This document shows positions 35,201 to 50,200 of a stretch of 64,000 nt of DNA, piece by piece (position 1 is the first letter of the stretch; each line of letters opens with the position of its first letter). The DNA comes from Lumnitzera littorea (taxonomy: Eukaryota > Streptophyta > Magnoliopsida > Myrtales > Combretaceae), in assembly GCA_024138015.1 (NCBI GenBank), contig JAMXBB010000009.1, forward strand, positions 39,368,344 through 39,432,343, read 5' to 3'. Below the pieces are notes generated by a model. The model saw nothing but the letters and a program-made list of their open reading frames with translations, searched no databases and was not told where the DNA came from. A program made the translations under genes and the position numbers.

Positions 35201-38200
35201 ATTATTATTTTATTTAGTTACATTATTTATGTAATACAAGAAATAAATTAGGAAAGTATTAAAAAATATCAAAGTACCCTCACTCAACTAAAACCTTTAA
35301 CCCCTATTCTCTATCAAAGGTAAGTAGCAACCACCATCTCTTGTAGTTAGGTGGTTTTATGTAGTGTTTACATAATCAAATGGTTTGTGTCACATGAGAT
35401 TAACGATTGTAGTTAAGCAGTTTAATGGGGATTCGATGTGCATAAGTGGTTTAGGTCGTAGCTTAATGGTTGTAGTCAAATGATTTTGAAGAGGTTTAAT
35501 GTGGATAGAAGGTTTGAATCGTATGGGTTTTATGGTCATGATTAAGTGGATTATTTGGGTTGGGTATAGGTTGTGATGATAGGTGAGTTTTTTTGTATGT
35601 TTACTGATCTTTTAAAAATATTACACAAATAAAACTTATATTAAAAAATTATATAAATACAATTGCAAAATCATATCTCCAAGAAGCGACATTTGTTTTG
35701 TAACAATTGATTTTGCAACAAATGTGTACTGTCATGCAATTTTGCCACAATATACTAGTATCGCATTTAATTGCGACATAAGTATACTATAGAAAATATA
35801 CAATTTTTTGATAGTACACATTTGTCACAATTGCAAAATATAACACTTTTATATTGTAGAAAAATCACATATTTAAGATGCAATTTTACAATATGAGATT
35901 TTACAATATGCGATAGTATTTATATAATTTTTTTATATGATTTGTATTTGTGTAACTTTTTTAAAGATCGGTAAACTTATGCTATACCCTAAGATAGGTT
36001 CTAAGTGGTTTAGTCATGACTTAACTAGTAAGTTAGGTTCTATAGATAGAATATGAAGGAATCATACAATTCCTTTGTTGATAACAATAAGGATTCCATA
36101 AAATAAAATTTCCATTGCACCTTTACGGAGTTAATTATATATATGTTGATATGGGTAAAATGATAATTTCATATTAATTACTAACTCCAACTTTAACTAC
36201 TTTAACCAAATATAACAAAAAGGTGTCTCGAAGATGTAGATTACATTCCATTTCCATTGCTATACACCACCATTAAGGGATGATCGTAGTACAAGTATTT
36301 AAATCTTAATATACATATATACATATATATATATATATAATATAGATAATTTTAACCATTAATTTTGTAACTTTATCTAAGGTACTCTACATGATCTATT
36401 TTCATGTTTATTATGATACGTATGTTAAGTAAAGTCCCTCATGAATTATAAGGGAGAATTGATATTAGGTTATAAGGATGTGATAATGAATCTTTTGTTA
36501 GTATTAATTAGAAACTTTTCAATTCAGCAATTGAAAGAGACACATTTATATTTGTTCACTTAGCTTTATACTACTTTTAGCCTGGAGGGTTACAAATGAT
36601 GTTAAAGCTGGTCTCTTACCACTACGTAGACAATTTTGGGACTATTTCAACCCACTTTAGAGAAGAGATTTGAGGAAGGTAGGAGTATCGCCAAGGTGTG
36701 ACTCTAGGTATACTTCTAAGGGGGAAGAATTAGGCTACAAAGTGTCACCAAGATGTAACTGCTGTTATGCTTCCAAGATAACCTATAAGTTGAGGGTAGC
36801 AAAAATGAATCATATCATACATTGAAATGGGGGAAGAATTAGGCCCAATTGTAAAGTTTTATAGCGATAATGGGGGAAGAAGTCTTACATGGATTATGGG
36901 AGGGAATTGATATTGATTTAAAATTTTTGTTAACTTCAGTTAGAAACTTTTGTACTAAGTGGTTGAAAATGACTCATAAGCATTTGTTAGCCTAGTTATT
37001 TACTACTTTTGATTTGAGATTTTTCTTTTGTTTGTGACATTACCAATTCACAATGTTTTGTTGGAGAGTCAATAATACCATGTTTCTTAATATTAGTAAT
37101 AAGTTAATACCAACTATCATAATTAGGATTCAAAACAAGTGTTGAAAATCTTAGTAAAGGTTAAAGACAAAACCCTAATAATTGAGAAAATAATGTGTTG
37201 GGTTTGTTTGGCTGTTCTATACAATAAAAGAGCTAAGCCTTAATCTTATGCTAAGTGATTGAAAAAAACTTATTAATATTTATTGATTTAGTTATTGATT
37301 ACTTTTGATTTGGGGTGCTACATTTATACATAAGGTTGTACTTTTGTTTGTGAAATCAATAGAGCACAATGTTTTGTTGGAGACTGAGTAATACCATGTT
37401 TCCTAATATTAGGAAGGAGTTAACACCAGCTATCATAATTAGAATTTAGTGCAAGTGTTGAAAATGCTACTAAAGGCTAAAAACATAACCTTGATAATTG
37501 AGGAAATAATATAAGTGTTGGAATTGTTTTAATAGTTCTATATAGTGAAAGAGCTAAGTGTCAATTTGATGAAAGCCTCAACATGCGAGATGTAAACATA
37601 AGAGGAAGCATAAGGAAAACAGAATGTGATAAGGAGTAATGAGATTAAGAAGGCAACAAATCCCTACACTAATCATATGATGAAAGTGTTATCATTGTCA
37701 TTCTAATGCTTATGTGATGGGTAAGGAAATATGTATATAGTGGAGGAGAATAATGAAGAAACGTATTATAGATTGTACGCAGAGGATGGTGAGAGTCATA
37801 ACGTAGAGGTGGATGGACAAACTTCATGATTAGTCATGTAATTTTGGAGTTAAAGCATGATAAGTCTAGAAAGAAAGCATAAGTTGCTCTAAGCATGTAT
37901 TGACTTGGGTAAGAGTTTGAACCCTATGAGTGAGCATGAAAGGGAGGAGGAAAGAGGCCATAGTAGATTACCATAACTGAAATCTCCTCCCTCTAGTAGA
38001 TTCATTAAAAAAATCTTAAATATTTAACATAGCAAGATAAAAAGCATCAACACTCCTGTAAAAAAATGTAAGAGTATCAAGAAATAGGTGTAACTACTAC
38101 AACATTGTTGCTCAAAGTGTGGTTGGAAGCCTAAAGTTGCTTGTAGTAAGGCATCTAGAAGTTTATATTTTTAACATGACATGGAACAAAGAGGTTGACA

Positions 38201-41200
38201 ATGTCTATGATATAGATAGGTGCAAAGTGCCATTTCTCATAGGGAACACAAATGAGATGGATTTTAATGTAGTTAATATAGATGCATATCACATTTTTGT
38301 TGTGAATTAGTGGTACTTTGCTGCAAGTACATAAAATAAAGGTAAGGAATAGTATTTAGAGGTAAATGAAGTGAAGCTTTTATGATACCACCTTTAAGAG
38401 ATAATAGATAAAGAGGTGGTTTTCTTTCATGTCACTTGCTTTAGTGAATTCTATAGTAGGACATAAAGGAGCCTAAGAATGTTTCAGTAATAACATGTGA
38501 GTTGATGAGGAGTGGGAAAGGAATTCACGATTGGATAGTATCCCTAAATACATTTTTAAAAAATGAATTTTGAAGAGTTAACTACATTCTAAGTACCTTT
38601 TATTAGTTACTTAATAGTAGTGCAACACTTAAATTCATTATCTAAAGAAGATAAAGTTGTAATAAGTTAGATAAGGAGGCTGGTTTTGCATAACGAAAAG
38701 AGAAGTGGTATACCATGCTATTTTTAGCTCTACATTGCTTCAATATGTTGTTTCTAGAAGAGTATAATGTAAATGGAGTTAAGATAGAAGACATATTATT
38801 TAATTTAATGAGGATTTAAGTGAGATACAAGAGAATATATGTGTTGTTACTATGAATAGTGAAGTTACATGAATGTTTCTCTACTAATGTAGTAAAGAGA
38901 TTGAGATTAAAGACCCCATAACAACCATACAATTTATAATGGTTCAACGACAAAGGTGTTATACATGTCAATAGGTAGAGGTAATTTTATTTCTCTATTA
39001 GAAAGATATATTCTAATGAGGAGGCTAATCTCTATAGATGCCACTCACTTATTATTAGAGAGACCTTGATAGTATGATTACCATACAACCAATATGGATT
39101 TTAGAATACAAAGAGATTTCATTTCGATGGTTAGTGAGTAGTGTTACCGTCTATGGACTTTAAAGAAGTGAAAAGTTGAGTAAATTATATTGGAAAAGCA
39201 TAAAAGAAAAGAAACAAAAAAGGTAGTAAAAGGAGCTTATTTATCTACTTGGGTTGTAGCATTATCAAACATGATACGTTTAATGCTTGTATGCTAAAAA
39301 CAAGAAGTAGGTTGAGGGTAAATCTTTATCAACCCTATCAAGTAGAAATGATCCAAGATAGAGACATCATACATTGAGTAATAGATGAAAGGGAAATAAG
39401 AAGTAATATGTATTGGCTATTAAGAAGGTAAAGAAGGAGAAAGAACCCTCTCAAAAGATTTCAATCAATTGTTTTGTAAGGGTATTTGAATGAAGTGACT
39501 TCATTTGAATAACTCAATTTGGACACTCAAATGAAATCTTAGAGGTTTTTAGAAGTCCACTATTTTTCCTTTTTTGTTTGAACATCTCTTCTTAGGAATT
39601 TAAAAAAAGTACTCCTAAATGTGGAAAGGATGTTGTCTTCTAATTCGTTTTATTTATTTTTGCCAATTGCTTTCATTTTTATCCTTAATGAAACGAAGTT
39701 GTATTATTTACATATCTATAGCTCTACTTTGAACAATCCTATTGAATAATCATCTACTTGAAAACCCATAAGAGAACTTTTTGTCTTTGTTGTCCATATC
39801 TCATCAATCATGCATAGGTTGTTAGAAACCCATGCATCATATCGTCCTTCACTTATGTCATGAATTATTGACCTTGACTTATGTCATCAATTATTTTCAT
39901 AGATTATGTATTACATCAACTAATGATACAATCTAAATATAGTTTAGAATTGATGTAGCATATCCTATCCAAAATTTTTTACATCATTTTTATTTCATCT
40001 ATTACATTAAAGACTCTAAGGTATTGGATTTCACCTCCAAAATGTTATCATTTGCTTCACTTTCAACATTAGATATTTGTTGTGTCTCCTAGGCACAACA
40101 CTTTGCATGTAGGGTGAGTGCATGTACCTCAAGTTGTGAGTAAGAGGTGTACATGTTACAGATTATTATTCTTTTGAATTCGAGTTTGTCTATTTATAAA
40201 AGGTAATTTATAATATGTGGAAATTTTTCTTTTTTATTATCTATATATTCAAAAGTGGTGCTTTAAATGGAGCTTTCACTAAAAAGTCTTAAGTTTGTGG
40301 ATGTACATGGAGACCTAAGACCAATAGGGTTTGCCTCTTATTCGATGGAGGTATGTATACAATGCGTGTTTTTTTTTCCCCTTTTTTAGAGATGATGCAT
40401 TTCTCCTTATAGGAAGATTACCTACGCAAGCCAAATTGCTTGGTTATTTTTTAGAAAAGTAGTGACTTGCATAGATTTTCCATGTCGATTATTTTGGGCA
40501 AGGATGCTGAATTATAAAGTCAATCGACAAGATTTTACGCTAGATGTTGATTTCTCGTTGAACTACAATAACACCACATCTACGAATATATCACTGCATT
40601 GAAGTAATTAATTAGTTGTGGAATCTCATTTAGCATATAAAGAATTTATGAACAACATTGTTCTTTTATTTTTTGGTTTTGTGGTGGGGTGGGAAGAAGA
40701 GGGGGAGCGATGAGTTTATGTTACTTCTTTTAGGAAGGAGAATTTTTTTGTGGATAGTTATAATAAATTGAACCAAAAGATAGCCCTATGCTAAGTTTTA
40801 AAGAAGATCAATAATGAATTCTATGTGCCACTATGGCCACATAAATAGAATTAAAAGGAAACTGGGAGTTGCCGAGTTATTCCGATGTGCCACTATGACT
40901 AGACATTTTTTAACACCATTTGGATAAAGTGGCAATAAACTAGTGCAAAATGATAATGATCAATTTCCATCGGCCAAAGTTACCGTCATTTGAGTGAAAA
41001 GACCCGTCGATTTTTTGTTTTTCAGTTTGATGAACATTGGTCAACTGTTGTTAAAAGAAAGGTTGATTGAAAGAGTGAGTTTTACTATTAGAAGTGGTAT
41101 CGAAATTCTGTTTTTTTTTTTTTTTTTTTTTTTATATTTCTTTACTCACCTTTATTTAATCTAAGATCAAGATTCTTAGTTATTTCCTGGGGATCTATCC

Positions 41201-44200
41201 ATCATATGAACTAATATATCAACATAAATAAATATTTTATTAATTATTAACAATTACAGACATATAACATTGCTCTGGCAACAACTACTGCATAAATTAT
41301 AAAACTATGTCACTCCCACTAATTTATAGTTAAGTAGTTTTTATCTATTTTAAGAATAATAGTATTTCAATAGATGAGTAATAGCCGTGGAAATCATGTA
41401 TTGTTTATAGGAAGATAACTGGAATTATATAGTATATGGAGATGTGTATAAAAAAACAAGAAATAACTAAAATATCCATGAGGTGAATATAAAAAAGTAA
41501 AATTATTTTCATATAGTACAACAATTTTGAAATTCATCAGGGGGACGTGTGAGAAAAGAAAAATACCACCATTTAGTAAACTGATGTATCAGTGTTGTCA
41601 TGTGGTATAGCTCATGGACACGAGCTATTTCAAAACGTTCTACAATTTATATGCAAAAGAGAACCGATAAAGGCAATTTAAACTAAATAACTTCTTCTAA
41701 GATGGTAGTAATGTTAACAATCCCTACACAACCTTATTGTTAATAGTCCTTTTCTTTTACAGTTATGTAATTCTATATTTTCTACCTCTAAAGCGCACCT
41801 ATCAATCATCACGTGCAGCCTAGGTTTGAACTTTGATAATGAGATTGGTGTAAAGCAAAAAGCGATCCGATTGCGTGAACGATTGAGGAAAGAGAATAAA
41901 ATTGTCATTATTCTAGATGACATTTGGAAGAAATTAGAACTTGCTACGTTGGGAATTCCTAACGACAATAGGGGAATTAAATTACTACTGACATCTAGAA
42001 AAGAGGAGATTTTGAGGAATGGAATGGATTGCCCATATAACTTTCAACTCAAGGCTTTGTTCCAGCAAGAAGGAATTGAATTATTTAATAGAATTGTTGG
42101 GCGACAGATCGAGGATGAATCATTATTGGAACTTGTTGGCAAAGCAGTTGAAGAATGTGGATGTCTACCGGTATATATAGTCCCTCTGGCTACGAAGTTG
42201 AAGACATCTGCTCCATCAAGTTGGAAAGATGATTTAAGAAAAGTAAGGAAATCGAACCAGGTAAAAATGAATAAACTTATGCAGGAAGCATTGAAAGATG
42301 AGGAATCCAAGAAACTAATCTTGTTGTGTGGTCAAATTGGCAACCAAATAATTCCAATTGAGGATTTGCTTATTTATGGAATGGGTTTGGGATTATTTCA
42401 TGACGTCAAGAACATAGAAGAAGGTAGAGAAAGACTGATTATGTTACTTGAGAATCTCAAGTCTTTTTGCTTTTTAGAGGATTATGAGGAGGACCATATT
42501 AAGATACACGATGTCATGAGTAATGCTTCCCTTTCTATAGCATCAGAAACCCATCATTCTCTTGTACTGCGAGATGGAAAGAGGATAGGAGAAGGTTTGA
42601 AGAGTAGAGATGCTCTCAAGAACTACAAGTCGATATCTTTGCCTTTTGTTGATGAAATAATTGGTGAACCTCCTAATGTATTAGAATGTCCAGAGCTAAA
42701 CATGTTTTTAACATACACCGATCAAAATTGCCAGATCCAATTTCCTGACTCATTTTTTGAAAAAACCAAGAAACTTCAAGTCTTAGATTTATTTGATGTA
42801 CCTTTTACCTCACTTCCTTCCTCCATTCAACACCTAGAAGGACTCCACACATTGTGTTTAGATCGTTGCAAGATCAGAGATTTGAAAACAATTGGCAAGT
42901 TGAAGAAGTTGCAAGCGCTTACTTTACGTGGATCTGACATTGAGAGGCTTCCAAAGGAAGTTGGGGAACTAACTGGTCTAAGACTCCTGGACTTGAGTAG
43001 GTGTTATGACCTAACAGTTATAGAACGTGATGCCCTTGGAGGCTTAGTTAACCTAGAAGAATTGCATTTCCCAGAGAATTATGAAGATTGGGAAGCCAAA
43101 GGATATGAGAAAGCAAGTCTACATGAATTGTGTGGCATGCTCAACTTAACGAGTCTCTCCATTTGTATTCCTGATTTGATTGGGTTACCCCATGACTTCC
43201 CGTTTGCCAATTTAAAGAGGTTTAAAATTGTAATAAAGAGGTGGTTCAACATAGTTCCTTACTTTGGATCTAAGAAAAGTGGTGAAAAGATCAATCCAAG
43301 AAGCATTGGCGAGGCTTCTCAACAGAGTGATGTGAAGACTAATAAAGATTATTTAATAGAGTATGACAACAAGAGAACCCTGCGGCTAAAAATGGATGTC
43401 TATGATCGAAAAATCTTTCTGGAAAACTGGGTTCAGACTGCTCTGCAAAATGCTCAAAAGTTGGAGGTACTGGGTTGGAAAGGATATGAAAAAAGCATTA
43501 CGGAATTATCTAAAAGAGGTTTTTCAGGATTAAAACATGTCATTGTAAAAAATAGTCCAGGAATCCAACATGTTTTCCGCCCGAAGGATCGCTTTTCGTC
43601 TGCTTTGTTGGAGTCGTTGCATCTTAAAAGGTTGAAAAATTTAGAGAAGTTGTATGATGGCAATCTTCTCACAAGTTCCTTCGTTAATTTGAAGATCTTA
43701 AGGATAAAATTTTGCCATAAATTGCAAAATCTATTCTCTCCTTCTCTAGCAAAAGGACTATCACGAATTGAAGAGATCGAAGTAAGCAACTGCAATAATT
43801 TGAGTGAAATTGTTACAGTTGCAGGAGTTAGTCCTATTCATGTGGAACGTGAAAGAGGAAAAGGCGACGGCAAATTTGAGTTGGTGGTGTTTAAAGGTTT
43901 GCGGAAATTGATATTATCAGGTTTACCTAAATTTTCGAGCTTCTGTGCCAAAGAAAATGAGGCAAGGGGTGGCCAAGGTGCTACTTCAGGCATTGCTTTT
44001 CTCGATGGACGCCAGGTACACATATATCCTATTTTTATATTTAAGCTTCCATGAATATCGCCTTTTATGAACTACTTACAACACTTACTAGTGGTAGTTC
44101 ATTTTCACAATCATACACTTTTACTGTCAAATATGTTTCATAAAATTTTCTTGGATGACAGTAATCACTCGTTTCGATGCATTTTTATGCCATCTTAATC

Positions 44201-47200
44201 ACTTTCATGGAAAATTTTTTACTTACTAGTGAAGTGTATTGATGTTGTTTCCTTCCCCTACTAGTGTGTATTGAAAGTCGTGATTCTTTTGAGTAGTTTC
44301 ATTTCATTCTGAACTGTATTGCTATTTTTCACGATTTATCATTCTTCGACTATAATGCAACAGTATCAAACCTCTTCCCCCTCCCATCGTAGCTAAAAAA
44401 AGAAATTGTTAACCAATCAAATAACATGTTTTCCTCCAATATCAAATTAATAGTACCATTTCATATGATATACTTATAAAAAATGGTACTTGAAATTCTA
44501 GGTATGATGTCTTACTCATTCCTCACCGTACAGGATCTCAAATTCCTATGAATCGAGTATACTAACAATTTTTTACCAATTTTTCGATTCTAATAAGCTA
44601 TAGTAATCAATTGAATATGCAAGGTAAAGAAGCAAAAATAATAAGTATAAAAATTAAAAAAGATAAGGATAAAGAAGATTAACTTTAAATTTAATGTGGA
44701 GTTTGTATGGCTCTCTACTCTTTATAAGCATACAATTACCATATTATCTGAGCTACTGTAGTAGGCTAAGCATAAAACTACCATAATATCCTAGTTGTAA
44801 ATTCCAACCACATACTAAACCATGTTGATTGAGTTGGTTTGGGATGCCATTTGGTCGACCACTTATCTAATATGCTAATTATTTGTTCACTTCATTAAAT
44901 GAAAATATGGAGAAATGAAATTGCAATTCTTATGGAATAAAATATGGAGAAAATCACTATTATATTGCTTAGTTGAATAAAAAGGATAATAAGGAATATA
45001 CCCATAATAGGAGTTAAAAGATCATTTTGTCCCCATCTTCTTTCTTTCTCTCTCTCTATTACTCTCTACTCTCTTTCTCTCATCGGTCTCTATTATGTTT
45101 CCAATATGTTTGTGAATATTGGAACTCATAAATCCAATACTCACATTTTCATTTCCATTCATTCTTAGAGAAATAGCAACAAGCTTCACTATTCTTTACC
45201 CATAAAACGCCTATGCAAAGCTACAAGAATGAATGTCTAGCGTATGCTTTCAAAAGATAAAACACAAGATAGCGACTTCATCCCTGTTCATATTACTATT
45301 CCTCTTGAAATACTTTAAGACCTTAGGATTATGGGTTATTGTAATTGCTTAGTTTGTTTGTCTCATGCTAGGTTTGCAAGTTTTGGATCACCTACCTTTT
45401 TGTAGAATCCTACCACTAGAAAGGTACAAACGTTACCTAAAAACAATGATGGTGAGTCCCAATTTCCATCATGAAAGGTACCATACATGGATTTAGTTAA
45501 GATGCTAATATTGGTGATCGTAAAGTTTTAAGGATTGTGATTTTGGATAATGACAAGACGAACCTTCATAATGAGGTGTCTTCTTTTATGAATAATTTGT
45601 GGTGGTGGCGTAGTGGTAGGTAAAAACCCCCTAAATAATAAGTTAATCAACAGCCTTTCAAATATAGTTAACCGGCTTTTCCTAGCTTCCTAATTTGATT
45701 TGGGAGTTGAACTTTTAACCCGAAAATCCTTTTTCCAATCCTTAGTAGCCCTATGATCATCAAAATGACCGTTAATTGCAAAAAATAAATAATTTCAATT
45801 TATGATCTCTCCAATAACGTTACAATATCCCATGATTCATCTTAACTTTCCACAATTCTCCACATGTTTTGTATCAAGATTGTAAAATCAACAATACGAT
45901 GATTTTAACTCCCAAATCAAAGTAATAGTTTCTATAATCTTATGATTATAAACCTAATGGGATGGTTTTTACTTAGTTTTCAATGGTCCTCTTAATTGGA
46001 TTTGGTTCAAGTTTTCTAGCATACGGCGAATGTATGAGATTCACGAAATGCTTCTTAGTTCGATCTTTTAAAAAAACACTTGCACTGATGTTCTTTTATT
46101 TGATTTCCATAAATAGAAAATGACATTCTTTACCAATTGAGACCCTTCCATCATCAATAACCAAATTAGAATTAGGATTTCCTTAATCTAGAATCTTAGG
46201 GAAACATATGTGATGACACTATAAAAGGAAGGTAGGGGGCACCAATATGGGGAAAGAGAGAAGTAAAAGACTAGACATTAAGTAGAGTGACTCCTGATAG
46301 GAATATAAATGAGTTAAGCTAAGCTTTTGATAGCTTAAGTTCAACTTTAGTTTAAAAACTATTAAGTTGAGTCAAACTGACCTTCTATCAAACTTGAACT
46401 TAAGTTTGTTTATTTAAGCAAGCCTAAGCTCAAGCTCAATTAGATTAACGAGCTTAAGTTTAAGTTCAAACTCAAGCTCATTTAGATAAATGAGCTTAAA
46501 AGAGTTCAAGCTTAAATTTATATTAATTTTATACTTATATTCTCATATTTTTCATATTGGAAACTATACTTAATATTCTTCTGAGGTAATACATCATAAG
46601 GAAGCACCTTGCAATCTATGCAATAACATAACATCATGATTATAGATAAACTAATTGTGGTTGTTTCTCTTACATGAAATTGTGAAACAAAATATACTAA
46701 TCAAAATGAATATTTTACATTTTATAATTAATCATTTTTTTATGACTATTATTTACCCATTTGTAATATGTGTGTGTAATAAGGAACTTCGATTTTTAGA
46801 CTATCAAATAAATTATAAACATAAATTATGAAGTATAGAACTATTACACAAGAATATATATATATATGTGTGTGTGTGTGTATGCGTATAAAATTAGTAT
46901 AAATAGAATATTATTAAAATATATAAGATTAAAAATGTACGAATTAGAAAAAAAATACACTACATGATAAAATAAAAACAATTGAAATATAATTAATAAT
47001 TAAAAATAAAAACTATTGCGTTGATACAATGTAGGCTCACAAACCTATTAACAGGCCTACTTGCAAGTTTGCTTATAAGCCTACTAGCGAGTTAACTTAT
47101 TAACAATATAAATATGCCTATTTACAAGTTAAATCATTAATAACATAATTGAGCTTACTCGTGAGCTGACTTGTTAATAATATAAATGAATATAAATGAG

Positions 47201-50200
47201 TTGGAACCAGCTCATTAACAATGTAAATGAGCTTACTCGCAAGCCAATTTGCAAACCTAAATTTGGAGCTTGAGCCGACTTGTTTAATTAAACAACCTTT
47301 ATTTTGAGCTCAATCTCAATTCATTTATTAATTGAGTTTGAGCTAAGCTAAGTCCAAAATGAGTGGAACTCAAGCAACAACAACTCGTAAGCAGCTTAAC
47401 TCACTTATAGTCCAAATTCCCATTTGCAGACCATTGTTACGTCTTATTTCAAAACCCTGTAAGGTTTTGGTAGGATTTTGGACATAAAAAAAACTTGTTA
47501 GAAAGCTCAAACTCTATAAAAAGTAATTTATAATAAATGGCTAGTAACTACTATACATATATGATTGAAAAATAAGATAATGATTTTGGAACAATCTTCT
47601 CATCAAGTCATTATCTCTAATCTCTCTTGTCTCTCACAATCGCTAGCCACTTACCCTTACCTTACTATCTCTCTTGACTCTCTCTTGTCTTGTCTCAAGT
47701 AATTCTCATCTTAATTCTCATATAGTCATAATCGCCCACTTTGACCCTTTGTCATTCGTAGTCTCACCATCATCCATTATCCATCACAACCTATTTTTTC
47801 TCTTCATAGAGATGTAATTATGTAGAGTTTGTTTTGTTTTCATTTTTACTAGCTTTATATCATTAAATTTTTATATACTAAATTAAATCTAAGATTTTTT
47901 CAAAATCCAATTGACTATTGTGAAAATACAAGGTCATAAATAAAGTTAAAAAAGAAAAAAAATCAATTTGAGTCACATCATGAGTTGAATAATAACCTAT
48001 AGATGCAAATTTTAGATATAGAATTAAAAAAACCTATGGGATTTTAGGATAGCTTGTTAGAAATCTTATGAAGTATTGATCACATTTTTGAATTATGAAA
48101 TCAGTTAATAATTTTATGTAATTTTTAGTGGTAGGAGACAGTGATGATTAATGGTTATGGGGTCTCTTTATTTCCTTTCTTTTCTTATATGCTTGCTTTT
48201 CTAGTATGACATACCCTTATCTCATATTGAATATACAATAATGGTCTAAAATTGGAATGAATTGAGATGGAGCAAAATTGAATAAAATGAAACCATGATT
48301 AAAATGAGAAATTCATTCCCATATTTGGCAATATGAATAGAATATTCTTATAAAACATTTGATTATAGCATATTGCAAATGGGATTAAATATGTATATAG
48401 TAATATTTATAAAAATATACATATACAATTTGTGGATACAACAAATATATATTATTGGTTAAAGCCTTTATGGACAAACTTCATTAATCACGGTGTAACA
48501 TAATTGTGATTCCACCCTCTTAAAGCAAAATCGAAATTTTCTTTAGAGCTAGAATTAGCAACTTTAGGGAATTCGTTACCGACTTTTATAATTTTCCAAA
48601 CTTTGCCAAGAGAACAACACATAGAATTTTGATTCTATTCTTAATCTATTCCCACATATTAAACATGCTATTTAATTACTAAAAATAGATAAATCAAAAC
48701 CTACCCATATTTTACTCCACTTAAAGGGACAATCCATCTTGATTCAAATGATTGGTAATATGTAGATAATATTGGGGAGTTGGTAAAAGTACATAGTATC
48801 CATTTCTTAAACCCGAACTCCCAATTGTACAAATCTCCATTTATGTAGATAATCTTGGTAGATGGTTAAAGTGTATTGTTTTATCATTTTTCCTTATTTT
48901 TAGTATATTTTAGCATTTGCTCAAATCTTATACTTGTTAAGAATAGGATGCCAAAAGATGCAAATATAAGTATAAATATACCTCTTTTATAAATTTAATA
49001 TCTAACAATTCTTTATAAAGTTAAACTTACTTACACTATACATATTCATTTTTACAAAAATATCAATTAATATATCCATTTCCATTGCATAAAACTAAAG
49101 TGAGCGACAACCCTACCATATAGGGTACCTATATGAACCTCGCTTCACCAAGTAGGTTTTGAGTTGGTAAAGAGTGTTATAGGATAAATTCCGAATAGCA
49201 AAGTTTCGAAACTTATGCCCATAAGATAAGACACAGATATGATGTTAGCATATTTTGTACCCATCTTAAAACCTATACCTTTAAAGTATATAGGGTACAT
49301 ATGTTAGGGTACTATATACCCGTCTTACAATATTAACTAAATAACACTATTATTTAAAATATTAATATTGTTGCTTTTTTTTTCTAAAGTAAAGAAAATA
49401 ACAATAAAATTTTAGCTTATAATAAAACTTTAAGATTACATGCTCTTGCGTTACTATCTTATCCGACTCCTCGTTCTTTTTTTTTTCCCTCATCTTAAGG
49501 CAAAACATTCTCTCTTTTTTTACTATCTGATGTTTATACTTCTTTCTTCCTCTTTTACTAACCCTAATCTAGAAAGATATTAAAAATATTTCATTTCTCA
49601 ACTTGTCATCTAATACATTTTATTGAAGTTACTCACTATATGGTTTTTATATTCTATGAATAACAATTTTATTATTTGATAAAAATTTTATTTTAATAAT
49701 CTTAAAAGAAAAAATAAACAAAAATTAACATGAACCAAATAGGGATTAAGCATTTCCAATTGTAGGAAAATTATCTACTCTACTAACCAAAGTTTCATAT
49801 TATTATAGTTAGATATGTTGTAAATATAAGAACCTTTCAAATTATTACTATTTGTTTCATTAGTGTAGTTATAGTTTTAACATTAATTATGTGCTTGTAC
49901 AATATTTCGAATGAAGATAACCAAAAAAAAAAAAATAAATACAAGTTCTAAAGCTTATCCAATATCTTGTAGAATTTATAATGTATAGGATACATAGTCT
50001 AGAATAATTCAAAGGTGCCATAAAATACATTCCATGCATAAAAATTGTGGAACTTATACCTATAAATTAAGATAAGGGTAATGATACTATACCTTATCCA
50101 CCATATACTCACACACTTTACATGAAACATATTTGTTAATTTTTTTTTTTAAAGTATGTGAATTTTGGCCTTTTTGTTCTTATACTTTAAGAACTACTTT

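Noticed and set aside
42044..42310. Minus-strand open run over NLR exon 2
   Set aside because: Antisense shadow of the NB-ARC exon.
47440..48070. Further members of the TAAGGATG hAT family
   Set aside because: Interior motifs recur, but I could not find paired ends or target duplications.
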